Positions 46,564 through 59,600 of a stretch of 64,000 nt of DNA are shown here, piece after piece. Each line of letters opens with the position of its first letter. Within the stretch, counting starts at the first letter, position 1. Under the pieces are notes generated by a model. The model had not been told where the DNA came from. It worked only from the letters and a program-made list of their open reading frames with translations, and did not search any database. A program made the position numbers and the translations under genes. Source of the DNA: Paralithodes platypus (taxonomy: Eukaryota; Arthropoda; Malacostraca; Decapoda; Lithodidae); the NCBI GenBank assembly GCA_032716605.1, contig CM064580.1:35575518-35639517 (forward strand), written 5' to 3'.

Positions 46564-46784
46564 AACCTAACCTAACCCGACCTAGCCTAACTTAACCTAA
46601 TCTAACCTCATTTAACCTAACATAATAAAGTTTAATCTAACTTGACCTAACCTATAACTTGACCTACCTTGGTTTAAATTAACCGAATCTAAAATTACCA
46701 AACCTTACCTCGAAACCTAATTTAATGGTTAGATTAGGATAGGTAAGGTTAGATAAGGTTAGGTTAGCACAGGTCAAGTTAGGC
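46562..46784. repeat. degenerate interstitial telomere-type repeats in inverted arms
   Basis: 46562-46717 is rich in CCTAA/AACCT units (for example CTAACCTAACCTAACCC). 46726-46784 is rich in the complementary TTAGG/AGGTT (GGTAAGGTTAGATAAGGTTA). TTAGG is the common arthropod telomere unit. The polarity flips near 46720, so the two arms could fold back on each other. Confidence 0.7.
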
Positions 46785-47132
46785 ATCAACAAATAACAGT
46801 GATGAAAGAAAAGTAACTCTCTAGAGCTACTGTTCCAAAGAGCTACCCCACCAAACTTGTGGAATATGTGTTAGGGTTTTACTGCCGGAATACACCAGCA
46901 TACTAACAGGCCGCATGCATGATTAAATAGTACACTAACAAAGGCCATTTTCAGAGAGCCATAAACTTTCTTCACCCCTTGACGAGTCATGGAAGCCGAA
47001 CCAGGAAACTGAGGATTCACCGCAGGCCTCTCTTGTTAGGTGGAGATAAAATATTTCGCACAATGTTCATAGCCCGATTTCAAGGTGCGATTATGGCATT
47101 GGAATTACAATATACAGTATATACCGGTATAC

Positions 47133-47162
<30 letters not shown>

Positions 47163-47166
<4 letters not shown>

Positions 47167-47285
47167 CCACTCTTGCTAAAGCAGTTTTCCAGAACTTCGG
47201 TGTGCTCAACCGTTTCCGTGGGTTCTTCACCCTCACACAGCTTCTTGCTCTGTATAGGAGCACAGTAACTATGTTAATTTGTTAG
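47163..47285 (+). pseudogene. small LINE RT fragment
   Basis: TLAKAVFQNFGVLNRFRGFF followed by TLTQLLALYRSTV matches the post-palm segment of jockey/CR1-type RTs (compare KKLGLLYRVREFFTDEQLAVIY at 700-765). About 120 bp, directly after an (AT)n tract. Confidence 0.6.
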
Positions 47286-47289
47286 GCAT

Positions 47290-48012
47290 TGATAGTTTGT
47301 CCGACAAGAAGGAACTTACGGAGGTCAGAGAAGGATATGGTTATGAAAAACGGTTTCACGACGGCACAGCAAGTAAAGTAATTTGACTAATAATAATCTT
47401 CATTAGCAAATTTCCTTAAATCTTTTCTTAGAGAACATCGAATCAACCTATAGAATTATTCCTATTTACTGTTGTGGTGCAAAACAGTACATTATTAAAG
47501 CAAATTTCTTAACTCGAGTTTGATCAAAAACAGAATGAGCAGCTACCCAAACCACACATGTTGACCATTTACCTTTATGATTGATCAATGAAATATGAAT
47601 AATTGCTTAAAATAATATTTAAGAATATACAGTATAAACTCCATCATGATTTACCACCGTTCTCCACTCTTCCCTTCATTCCACGCAACTCCAACACAAA
47701 CATACCTGGAACAAGGAAACAGTCACTATAAATACACAGTAAATGTATAAATAGTCAATGATTTACATATCAATCAGTATTTTGTGATGAAAGAGAAAAG
47801 TTGATTTCCAAAATATACATATTGTTCATTATAGCAACGTACTACTCATACAGTACTGTACATATTTGTTATTCATATCTTCTACAATTAAACAATATAT
47901 ATCTGGTTATTTCTTTATGCATTTCCAAGTGTTATTGTCTTCACTCTAAAGTCAATATTACACGAGAGCTTTTGTCATTATTTTATCTATGGTCAACAAT
48001 ATATTTATAATT
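47290..48012. other. AT-rich non-coding sequence
   Basis: No gene or repeat family recognised. Confidence 0.4.
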
Positions 48013-48140
48013 GCATTGGTATCGGAAACTAGACTGACGATATATACACTATTTTAACAGGGTTACCTCACAATTTGCCAGACCTGTGTTGACGTTAAAA
48101 GCAGAGGGATAAACTTCTAGTGCATGTCTGGCTTAAGTCA
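48013..48140. mobile_element. decayed fragment of the 6021-type TA MITE
   Basis: Shares TATCGGAAACTAGACTG, GGTTACCTCA and TTGCCAGACC with the interior of 6021-6235. The terminal inverted repeats are lost. Confidence 0.5.
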
Positions 48141-48189
48141 TATTCACTGCACTGTGTAACCTGACATCCATTACTAAGGTATCATTAGT

Positions 48190-48445
48190 TTAACCCCTTC
48201 ACCACCATTACGTAATTGTCATAATATTCTGGTTACCACTGGACGTGTTTATTTGGTTTTTAATCTACTTCTACGACTCAAATGGGTAAATACGATTTTT
48301 ATAAATCCCCTTAATACCACAGGTCCTTCTTAAACTTCTTAAACTTGGGAGGTATTTTTAATGTTTGATGGAGGTCTAGCGAGGTTACTATAACATAAAT
48401 AAATACATAGATAAATAGACCAAAAATTAAACACAATCCCTTTAA
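48190..48445. mobile_element. fused remnants of family 3 and family 1 TTAA elements
   Basis: TTAACCCCTTCACCACCATTACG with CATAATATTCTGGTTACC at 48190-48240 is a family 3 left end. 48302-48445 contains TTTGATGGAGGTCTAGCGAGG and ends AATCCCTTTAAA, a deleted minus-orientation family 1 right end. Confidence 0.55.
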
Positions 48446-48609
48446 ATAAACTAGTGCGCACTTGATATATTGTTTCGAAGTATATAAATAAATAACATAA
48501 GTTGAAAGTTGTTCTGTGCTTATGGCATTGTTGTTCCCAGCCATTACGTCATGCACCACCTCGGCCCATATATCTTAACAGTAACCGGCACCAATATATG
48601 GCCAGGGTA

Positions 48610-48997
48610 TTGAGGGGAGATGGGTAGTTTTTCTGACCCCTCTTTCTTCCTCATGTTTAGCCCCACTAGTTTTCAGATATCAAGACGTACGGCCCATTAC
48701 TTTGGCGATTATAAAACCTTTCGTCCCATTTCTATATCAATATCAAGACCTTTCGTGCCATTTAGGTGTCGATGTTTTCATCGACACCTAACATCGAGCA
48801 TACATACAGCGAGCCTGTAATTATAAGAGAAACCGGCCTTTGGCTTGGACATTTTTCTATCGAAAAATGTACACATTTATCTTGAAGGGGATCTAGGGAG
48901 TGTTTTTGTAAGTTAGATGAAGGTCTAGCAAGGAAGCTTATAAATATAAATATATACATAAATAGAACCAAAAATATATATGCCACTGTCCCCTTAA
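48610..48997 (-). mobile_element. TTAA MITE family 1, minus orientation
   Basis: The left end GAGGGGAGATGGGTAG (TTAA decayed to TTGA) and the right end GTCCCCTTAA (48994-48997). The interior contains CCTTTCGTGCCATTTAGGTG, AACCGGCCTTTGGC and TCTAGCAAGGAAGC. Just before the core there is an extra hairpin (GGTGTCGATGTTTTCATCGACACC, 48769-48792) produced by an inverted duplication of the conserved TGTCGAT word. Confidence 0.85.
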
Positions 48998-48999
48998 CT

Positions 49000-49506
49000 G
49001 AGAAGGGGTCAAACCTGAAGATACAAGGGAGAAAGTGAGGACAATGGCAAGATAATCAAGATACAGGGATAACACAACGGTAAAGGGAATACTGGCACTA
49101 CTTGAAAATACAAACAAAAATACACACGCACACAGGAAAATACAAAGGAAAAAAAACGGAGTTGACTATAAATAATAACGTTGAAAAAGATAATACACTA
49201 CTGAAAAGGAACAATAGAAAACACAACACAGGAAACGCAGATATTATGAAGAAAAGGAAAGTAAAGTGAACACAAATGAAGATAAATCAAATTAAGTGAA
49301 GGTGTGGTAATTATATAGTGAACACAGTGCAGAGAAATGAGTTACAATGAAGACGTGGGTGTACAGATATTTACATGAAAAAGTGTATTCAAAAAGTGAA
49401 AATTAATTTCAAGATAGTGAAAATATATACAAAATGATTGAATTTGCATATTACGAAGAATATTATAAGAATGCTGGCATTATTTACTTAAATGGAGATT
49501 GAGAAC

Positions 49507-49563
<57 letters not shown>

Positions 49564-50229
49564 CAGAGAGACAGAGAGACAGAGAGAGAGAATTACAGCA
49601 AGAGGAAATATTTAGGAAATAAAATGGAAACGGTAAAAATATAACCGCGCCAATATAATTATATATATACAGTATACTGTATACAGTATAGTAGGGCGAG
49701 ACATCGAGCGGATTACTTATAATATGGGAATCTCTATGAACACTATCTCCCTTTCATTCACAGGAAGCGAAGCCATTTTGTTAACAGAATGTCTAAGATT
49801 AGAAAACAAATCCTTATAATTCCGAAGAGTGCCGCACAGTCAAAGCAGTTTGATTAAAAGATGGTCTTAAATCTCCCACTGACGGTGACTGCGCTCAAGT
49901 AGCAATATTGTCCACAGGTCTCTTGAGTTGAAGACCTCCAGTTGCTTTGCGTCACATTCTACGTAATACAATAATTCCCTCAAAGTTAATCAAAAAAAGA
50001 TAGTCACTACATTGTATCAACATTCGCTCATAGGTTACTTGGATATTATGTTCATACAAGAAACAAAAAACAGGCGTAGAAGTACTGTAGACACAGACAT
50101 CGCTGATCCCGAAATCTTCACATAAAGACTAATTATAGATCGATATTGCGAAGAGAGTAATACACCCTCGCGAAGAAATCCAAAACCCGACCATTCCGCG
50201 ATGTAACCAAGCCTGGCCAAACACCGGAG
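49000..50229. other. non-coding sequence with (GA)n
   Basis: A-rich sequence; (GA)n with CAGAGA variants at 49510-49590. No gene recognised. Confidence 0.4.
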
Positions 50230-51160
50230 GCTGCAGACATAGGAGTTGAGAGGCGCGGGGAGAGGAGAGAGAACCCGTCATCAGGTATGGAAAACAGGGG
50301 TAGAGGTGTGCTTGAAGAGAGGGATGGTGGATGAGTGAAGGACGCGGGGGAAATGGATGATGGGGGAATCTGGAGGGATTGGTGAGGAAGGGAAGGAAAG
50401 TAGAAATAGGTGGAAGGAAGAGTGGAGGATGGAAGAATGAATATGGTGGGTTGAAGAAAATATTAACATACCTAAGGAGCAAAGTAGGTGAAAAGAGGGG
50501 AAAGGCTCAGTCCAGAAGAAGGGAAAGTAATGTACTTAAGTGAGGTAGGTGAAGAAAAGGATGGAGTCAGTGAAGGGTGGAAACTGGAAGGATCTGTGAG
50601 AAAGCGGAGAAGGAGTGGGGAAGGGTAGTAAATGGGTAGGGAACGAGGAAACCAGACGGGACATGGTGGGAAACTGGTAGAGAAAGGCGTATGGAGAGCG
50701 GGGGGAAATGAAAGGACGAGATAAGATAATGGGAGAAGGAGTAGGGAAGGTAGAAAGGGATAGCATGACATGAGAAAAGTGGAACGAAGGTGGAAAGGTA
50801 TACTTGTGTGAGGTAGGCGAATGAAGATAATAATGAGATTTGAAGGATGGTAGGCGGGGAAAGCTGGAAGGATAAGTGGGTGAGAAAAACTGAAAGGAAG
50901 AGTAGAGAAGCTAGAATTACGGTGGAAGGGAATATATATACAATTGTAGAGGTTGAGGAAGAGGGGAAATATTCAATAACGGAGGAAGGACTTTGGAATA
51001 AGGGGAAAGGAGGATGGACAAAATGTGCAAAGTAGTAGATGGCAGAAATAGAGAGCTTTCAGAAAGTGCGAGGAGGAAAATAAAGGTGTGAAAGGAAGGT
51101 GGAGATAATGTGGAAGAATAATAGAAAATATATTGGTAGGAAATAGAAACGATGAAAACA
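50230..51160. repeat. purine-rich low-complexity tract
   Basis: The plus strand is dominated by GGAAGG, GGTGGA and GAAGAG words with recurring GTGGAAAGG/GTAGGTGAA phrases. It is the mirror of the pyrimidine tracts at 1310 and 36556. Minus-strand frames of about 100 codons (Ser/Pro/Phe) are artefacts. Confidence 0.6.
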
Positions 51161-51161
51161 G

Positions 51162-51200
51162 TCAAATAAAGTGTGAACAGATTGTTCACACTTTATTTGA
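51162..51200. repeat. perfect 18-bp hairpin with 3-base loop
   Basis: TCAAATAAAGTGTGAACA (51162-51179), loop GAT, then its exact reverse complement (51183-51200). It closes the purine-rich tract. It could be a foldback relic; there is no evidence for a transcript. Confidence 0.85.
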
Positions 51201-53080
<1,880 letters not shown>

Positions 53081-53507
53081 TTATTAATTTTACATATTTA
53101 GTATGCATTTAATTAGTTTTGTGTATAGGTGAATGGGAGTGATGGGTTACTAAAAGAGCGTTGTGGGGTGTACAATACTTTGTGGTTTAAAGGTGGCTGT
53201 TCTTGTGAGTGAGGAGGTGTTGGGGGAGTAGATGTTGGATATGGCTTAGGTTGTGGGGTGGTTGTGGGGAGGGGGGTGTTATAGTACAGAAGAAGTAGGT
53301 GTGGTTGGGAAGAAGTAGATAGAATTGTGAAATTATATTTGTGCGTGGGAAAGCGGGGAGAGTGGGGGGGGGGGAGGTTGTAGAGAGAGGGGGGGGGGGG
53401 AGGAGGGGCTGTACAATTCAATAGAGGTTTATTAAAGATTAAGCCAAAAGTTAGACCCTTTTGGATGAAACTGATGTAAGCGATTTCTGGATCTAGCCCA
53501 TCGACCA

Positions 53508-53720
53508 TTAACCCCTTCACCACGACGATGCCGATTTACCTTCTATTCTGGCTAAAGTTAGACGATTGTATCCAGTATCAGAAGGACCTAAGTTATTCAA
53601 AGGATTAATTGAGATCATGTTTACCTCTTTGAGCTCTCGAGGTAGATTATAAGTCAAAGAAAATTGTCTAATGACAACCAGAATATGATGCAAATTACGT
53701 CATCGTGGTAAAGGGGTTAA
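53508..53720. mobile_element. 213-bp TTAA foldback element, family 3, well preserved
   Basis: TTAACCCCTTCACCACGACGATG at the left is inverted at the right as CATCGTGGTAAAGGGGTTAA. Inner words CTATTCTGGCTAAAGTTAGACG pair with GTCTAATGACAACCAGAATA. TTAA at both ends. This is the reference copy for family 3. Confidence 0.88.
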
Positions 53721-54220
53721 AAGTTTGTAAATCATGAAGAAGATGTAGTGAATAGCGGTGGATAGGTAAAGGGATGTTTGGAAACAAGGAAGAGAAAACT
53801 ATGGAGTTGTTGGAGGAAAATATGGAAAGGAAATTGTGAATGTGTAGGAGACTGGTTGTGGAAGTGTGATATTGTGCTAAGGATAATTATTGTAGGTGTG
53901 GGCACTGAGTGAAAATAAGCAGTGCAGGTGTGGTCGGAAGCTGTGGAGGTGTGATATAGAGTTGTGGAGGTCTATAGGAGGGTTATTTGAAAATATACAA
54001 ACTGGATTTAAATATCAGTAATAGCAAACAGTCTCCTACAAATTCGCAATTCCTTCCCATATTTCCATATTTTCCTCCAACAACTCCATAGTTTTCTCTT
54101 CCTCGTTTCCAAACATCCCTTTACCTATCCACCGCTATTCACTACATCTTCTTCATATTTCCAAACCTTTAACCCCTTTACCACGATGACGTATTTTTCA
54201 TCATATTCTGGTTGTCATTA
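53669..54220. repeat. large inverted duplication, arms about 190 bp
   Basis: The left arm 53669-53854 (including the right end of the family 3 element and ATCATGAAGAAGATGTAGTG) is inverted as 54030-54220, with a 175-base spacer. The arms are nearly identical by eye, with a few substitutions and small indels. No gene lies in the arms; a frame in the spacer is not recognisable. Confidence 0.9.
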
Positions 54221-54960
54221 GGGCGGGTGCCAAACACCGAAAGGAGTTGAAATAGGGGAGCTATCCCCCCGCCAAAGGCGGCTTTCTAGGGCCTTCCCTA
54301 GCTGATGCGGAGAGGATTGGGTTCTAGCCATGTGGTGATGGGCTGGTCTATCAGAGTGAGAGCCGAGTGATCTCTGCCATACCCATAGCTTACTCCGACA
54401 GTTTCCTTTTACTTATACATTTTCTAGATCTCAAGTGACTGCGTCTCTTCCGTGGATTGACCTCCCTACTGCCAAGCTAGAGGTTGGCAGATTGGGAGCC
54501 AAAGCGTCACATTCTCCTTGGCCCCTCAACTTTCCCTTCATAATTGCTGAGGGGCACAGGGCCTTGGGTGGGGCTTTGGTTGGGACTTTGGTTTCCCGGG
54601 TGTTTCCGCGCCCTCCTCAGCTCCCCTCCTTGGAGTGGCTTCGGTCACCTGGGCATCATTAGTGTTAAGCAGGGAGGGTTTTATGGGGGCGCTCGGTTAT
54701 GGCCTTGGCCTTGTTCGTGACCTTGGGGCTGCTCGGCCAGACAGCCTGGGGAACAGCAACAACAGTGTAGGAGCAAATTTGCCATCAGAAGACGGAACAA
54801 GTATCATAAAAAAGGGAAAGAATGTGCCAGTACATAAACAAAGTAGAGCATAGAGAAACTCAAACGCAAGCGTCGGCAGATAGTGCACAGATAACAATAG
54901 AGGATGGCTCGGTGACAGACAGTGAAAAGGTGAACCCAAACCTTGCTGGGATCACTTAGT
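54221..54960 (+). other. GC-rich segment with ORF1-like coding remnant
   Basis: Clearly richer in G and C than the flanks. Inside, 54720-54853 reads NNSVGANLPSEDGTSIIKKG, and after one frameshift RETQTQASADSAQITIEDGS continues to a TAG at about 54957. The Ser/Thr/Asp/Lys-rich character is like the N-terminus of a LINE ORF1, and the upstream GC-rich part would be its 5'UTR. This is a guess: no diagnostic motif is present. Confidence 0.3.
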
Positions 54961-55393
54961 TTATCACCGCCATCTGGTATAATTATGCAGTTACCAAGAC
55001 ATAAGCCTGGGACACATTTTATTAAGGTACTGCTTTATATATCTCCTATAGTAGGTTAATGAATAGTGGTAACGATAAATAACATTATCTTACCCACTAA
55101 ATGCAGCATTATAACCAAAAGGTAAACACAAAAATCACCATCAAGTTAATAAAAACCTATGAAATCACTTAATCCAGTCAATCCATTATATCAATTATCC
55201 CAGGTTCATGTTTAGCAACTGTATAATTACCTGCACAAGTAGCTGGTGAGGGACTTGAGGTAGTGAACATTGAGGGAACACGCCGAAATGCGGCATGTAG
55301 CCATAAATGGAGCAAGGGTCTCCCTCAAAGTTGGAGTGATAGTTGCTACTTTAGACATATTTTGTGTGTATTGGAAATAAGTGTGGGGAGCTT
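54961..55393. other. AT-rich non-coding sequence
   Basis: No gene or repeat family recognised. Confidence 0.4.
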
Positions 55394-55590
55394 GTTTGGT
55401 GTAGTGTAATGGATAGGAGGAGGAGGCGTTTGTGAGAGCTGGCTAAATTGCATTGTGTATGTGAGACACACACAGAAACAGTGAGGGAAGTCAGACAAAT
55501 TAAACAGGAGTTCCAGAAACTCCTTTTCACATGCCTATGAGGCCTCTCCTGGAAATTACACTGCTCGATTGGTGTCTACAATCTTCCCAA
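55394..55590 (+). repeat. dispersed repeat, copy 1 (empty site)
   Basis: Shares with 55893-56095 the words TTGTTTGGTGTAGTG, GAGACA, TGAGGGAAG, AGACAAAT and ACAGGAGTT, ending TTGGTGTCTACAATCTTCCC. It is uninterrupted where copy 2 carries the large transposon. Confidence 0.8.
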
Positions 55591-55892
55591 TTTAAAAGTT
55601 TGCTTATAAATTAATGGTAATTGGATGTATTATTTCCCAATACTGGTGTTAGAAATGGGTAACACAATTCACGTACAGCAACCGTTATGGTGGTAGGAAA
55701 ACACCACAGTCATCTTTTATTTATTTATTTATTTATTTGTTTGTTTATGTGGATGAAGGAGACAAAAAGCAAAGTTGCTTGTAACAAGTGTCTCCTCCCA
55801 AGGTTGGAAGAGTGAGACAAAAAAAATAATAACAAACAAAAATAAGATAAATTAATAAAAACAAAGCAAACAAGATGTACAGTATTGGAACG

Positions 55893-56095
55893 AAGAGTAG
55901 TGTTTGTTTAGTGTAGTGACATGAATAGGAGAAAGTGTTTGTGTGAGCTAGCTAGATTACTCTCTGTGTAGGTGAGACAAACAAAAACATTGAGGGAAGC
56001 TAGACAAATAAAACAGGAGTTTCAGCAAATCTTTATCACAAGCCTAAAATTAAGGCTTCCCCAGGGTATTACCCTGCTCATTTGGTGTGTACAAT
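55893..56095 (+). repeat. dispersed repeat, copy 2 (interrupted by the 5.46-kb element)
   Basis: Parallel to copy 1 up to TTTGGTGTGTACAAT (ending 56095). The sequence then resumes at 61560 with ACAATCTACCCAATT, where copy 1 reads ACAATCTTCCCAATT. Confidence 0.85.
56091..56095. other. target-site duplication ACAAT, left copy
   Basis: ACAAT at 56091-56095 repeats at 61560-61564. Copy 1 of the host repeat has a single ACAAT at this point. Confidence 0.88.
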
Positions 56096-56543
56096 AGTAG
56101 GGTCATTTGCTTGGAATCCGTGACCATTTTGTTCCTACCTTTTTCTCTCGATGGATTTGACAACCTGAACCATTTTAAAGGAAAATTAGCTCCTATGCCC
56201 CTCTGAAAAATGACGGCTAACTCTGCTAGAGCCCAATATTCAAAATGGCGCCAACGCCATCTTGAAAAACATGAAATGTAATATCTCTGGCATCAGATGA
56301 GCTACAAGGAAGAATGAGGTGTCCTTTTTCACTAATTCTGGCATTACAAATCCACTGGAATGGTTATTGTATTGTATTGTATTGTATATTGTATTGTTAT
56401 TGTATTGTTATTTTATTGTATTATACTAATTGTACATACTAATCTGCCACTTCACTGTCACTACATGATTCACTGTATGAGCCACTATCAGAATCACTGT
56501 CCTCACTTTCGCTGCTATCCTCACTGTTGTTCTCTGCCTGCGG
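56096..56543 (+). repeat. left terminal inverted repeat
   Basis: 448 bp inverted relative to 61122-61559. About six differences occur in the outermost 285 bases, so identity is near 98 percent by eye. Inside is a (TATTG)n microsatellite (about 56364-56432) whose length differs between the two ends. The inner part (56446-56543) is the antisense copy of the 3' end of the element's gene. Confidence 0.93.
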
Positions 56544-56630
56544 TGTATATCTAATATTACTTTTTTACTGTTTCAGATGGATCGCATGCCCATCTGATGA
56601 AAATCGCCGACTTGTGAAGTGACCGAAATA

Positions 56631-59600
56631 ATGGATAATAGAAGAGAGAGTGAAGAGTTACCTGACAAGACATTAAATGAATAAGAGTGCATTTTACTCT
56701 GTGGTAAGCGATGTACCGCAGATGATTGTTTGGAAAATATTACACCTGAGAAGTGGGAATCCATCCGGGAAAAGTCTTTACAATGGAAAGAACTTGATAA
56801 GTTTCAACATATACATGAAAATGTGGATTGGGAGAAGGGACCAAAGGGTCACCACATGCATAGCACTTGTTACGCATCATTATCCAGCAAGCGCAAGCTA
56901 TCTCAAGCCGAAAAACGCAAACACAAATCCGAGGAACGTCTTGAAAGAGATGAAGCATTAGATCAACAAGACCCTTCCCCAGAGGCCAGTGCACCTAAAT
57001 GGCTCCGCTCCAGTATGGGTGTCCTTCACGATAAGACTATGTGTGTGGTGCATGAAAGGGGCATACAAGAGTAGTGATCGTGACAAGCAGATTTTACTCC
57101 TATCAACAGTAGATGCCTGGACTAAATTAAAGTTACATACTGTCCGTCTGGAAGATGAGGTCATGAGATCGAGACTCGACACTCTGATCGCATCCATCCT
57201 AGATAGTCAAACAGCATTTGGGTTGGAAATCCGCTACCATCGTGCGTGCTGGCGCAAATATGTAAGCGACCACAAGCCCCTTTCAGATGAAAGCACTCAA
57301 CATCTGCAGCGTGTAAACCTCCGAGAGGCCCAAGCTCTCTTCTTTCATCATATTCGTCAAGTCATCTTCAAAGACCATGAAATTCGCACACTGCAAGGCC
57401 TGCTGCAGGACTATAAGCGCATTATCTCAAATCATGGACATAACTCAGTAGTAAAATCCAGCTACTTAAAGGAAATTCTCGTCAATGAATTTGGGGAAGA
57501 CATCGGATTTCATGAACGCATTCAAAAGAATGTGAGTGAACTGGTATATGATACAACAGCAGCAGGTACATACATCGAGGCGGCAATATCTTCATTGGGT
57601 GTCAGCAATGATCAGTTGGTGATGAATGTTGCGGCACGACTCAAAGAGCAAGTCATCAGGACAAATACTATTCCCTGGCTCCCATGTATACATGAGTTGG
57701 AGAGAGAAGAAGACCTCAGTGAGCTCCTGCTGAGCTGCTCACATGGCTGAAACACCCAAATAAGTGTGCAATTGATGACAGTCCATCCGTCCGATCGATC
57801 GATTGCATCTATCCTCACAAGCTACATCACTGGAAAACGCACTGCATTTGAGATAAATCTCTCTGTCTTGCTACATGGACTGACCAAGAGTAGGGAGATA
57901 GTCGACATAATGCACAAAGATGGACTGGGCATCAGTTACAATGACGTACTTATGCTGCGAGATTTTTGGGTGGTCAATGACCTCAAGTGCTCATCTGATT
58001 GCCCCTTCGAACTAGCTGAGGGTAAGCCTGCTATCGCTATAGTCGACAACGATGACTTCAAGAGCGACACACTGACCGGTGCTGGCACTAATGTCATGTT
58101 TGTGCAGCCAGAATCATTTGATACAAAACTTCCTTCCGAGAATCACGAGGATAGACCAGTTCCCGGTGCCAACTTTGCATCAAACCTCTCGACAACTCTC
58201 AAAGAGCTTGGAAGTGAAATGCAAAAAGTCAACCCATACAAGACAGCGAAGCGTGGGGAACCACCTCTCAGGAAGCCACCAACTGATCAAAGTACTCCTC
58301 CTCCTGACACATCGGTGCAAAGAATTCGTGGTGTGATCCATGCATTGGCCAGGGCGCAAGGTGACCGAACGAGACCTAAGCCAGAAGAACAGACTGTGCC
58401 TGGGTTTTCAGGGTTTCACGCCAGTATGTCAAATGCAGATGAGAAGAGTCGAGCAATATACCACATGACCTATCCCAACCCACCCAGTAAGACAATTCTC
58501 AATGATGTGATGTGTAAGCTTGCAAAATCAATCGAAGAAAAAAAAATGCCTTTTGCAATAATTGTTGGTGATCATCCTGTCTACGTGCTCATGCTAGAGT
58601 TGAAAAGTGAGAATGCTGAGCTGTTCAGCAAAATCTTATCATTCATGGCACCCTTCCACATCCAAATGTCGTTCATCTACACTACGTATATACAAGAGGT
58701 TTAAGGGATCTGGCATCTCAGATGTGTTGGTGGGAGTTGGTGTTATAGCAGACGGGTCTGTTGATCAGGCCCTTCGTTCGTAGAAAACATGTTAAGCGTG
58801 GGGTTCGCTGCTTGCGACTATTCTACGAGACTCTGGTCCACCATGTCATAGACAAACGTTTGGAAGATTCCCCTCTATCTGAAGAAGTAAAGGCATCCCT
58901 TGCCAAGCTTCTACATCCGATTGATGCACAGGAACTTGCAGATGAACATGCAGAGCTAGAGAGAAATGCTGAGCTGAAGGACCTCGTTGATGCTCTCTTC
59001 AAGGACTTAGAGGGTGCCCCACAAGCAGAATACTGGATGTCATTCATGGAAATGGTTGAGGTTCTAACTCAAAATATCCATGCAATCAGAACAAGCAACT
59101 GGACTGAGTTCAAGTCCTCACTCAAGCTCATGCTTCCTTTGATGCAAATGTATGATAATGACAAGTATGGTCGGCATCTCCCCGATTTCACCGCAGTGCT
59201 TGATACCCTTCCTGTCGATCAGGCTGCATTCATGGAGAGTGGTATGTTTGCACAGTCAATGACAGGAAAACCATATTCGTGTGTCGCCCTCGACATATGG
59301 ATAGAGTCAACAATGAATAAGGGCTCTAAGCTGAAGTCTGGTTGGTTGGCCATTCTGAACAATGAAAAGCAGCTCCTTTCAAAAACTCGGAATGTGAATA
59401 ACATCAATCGGGTGAGAACAAAGGTCCATCACCATGCTAATCGCAAGAAACAAGGAAAAGGGAAGCATGCTGATTCCTCGTCGAGTAAAATGAAGAAGGA
59501 TGAACAAGCTGTACAGATATAAGCGCATGTCTCACTGAATTCAAGTGTGATCCATTTGACCATACAAACAAGACACTTCGATCCCTACAGTCAGGAATCC

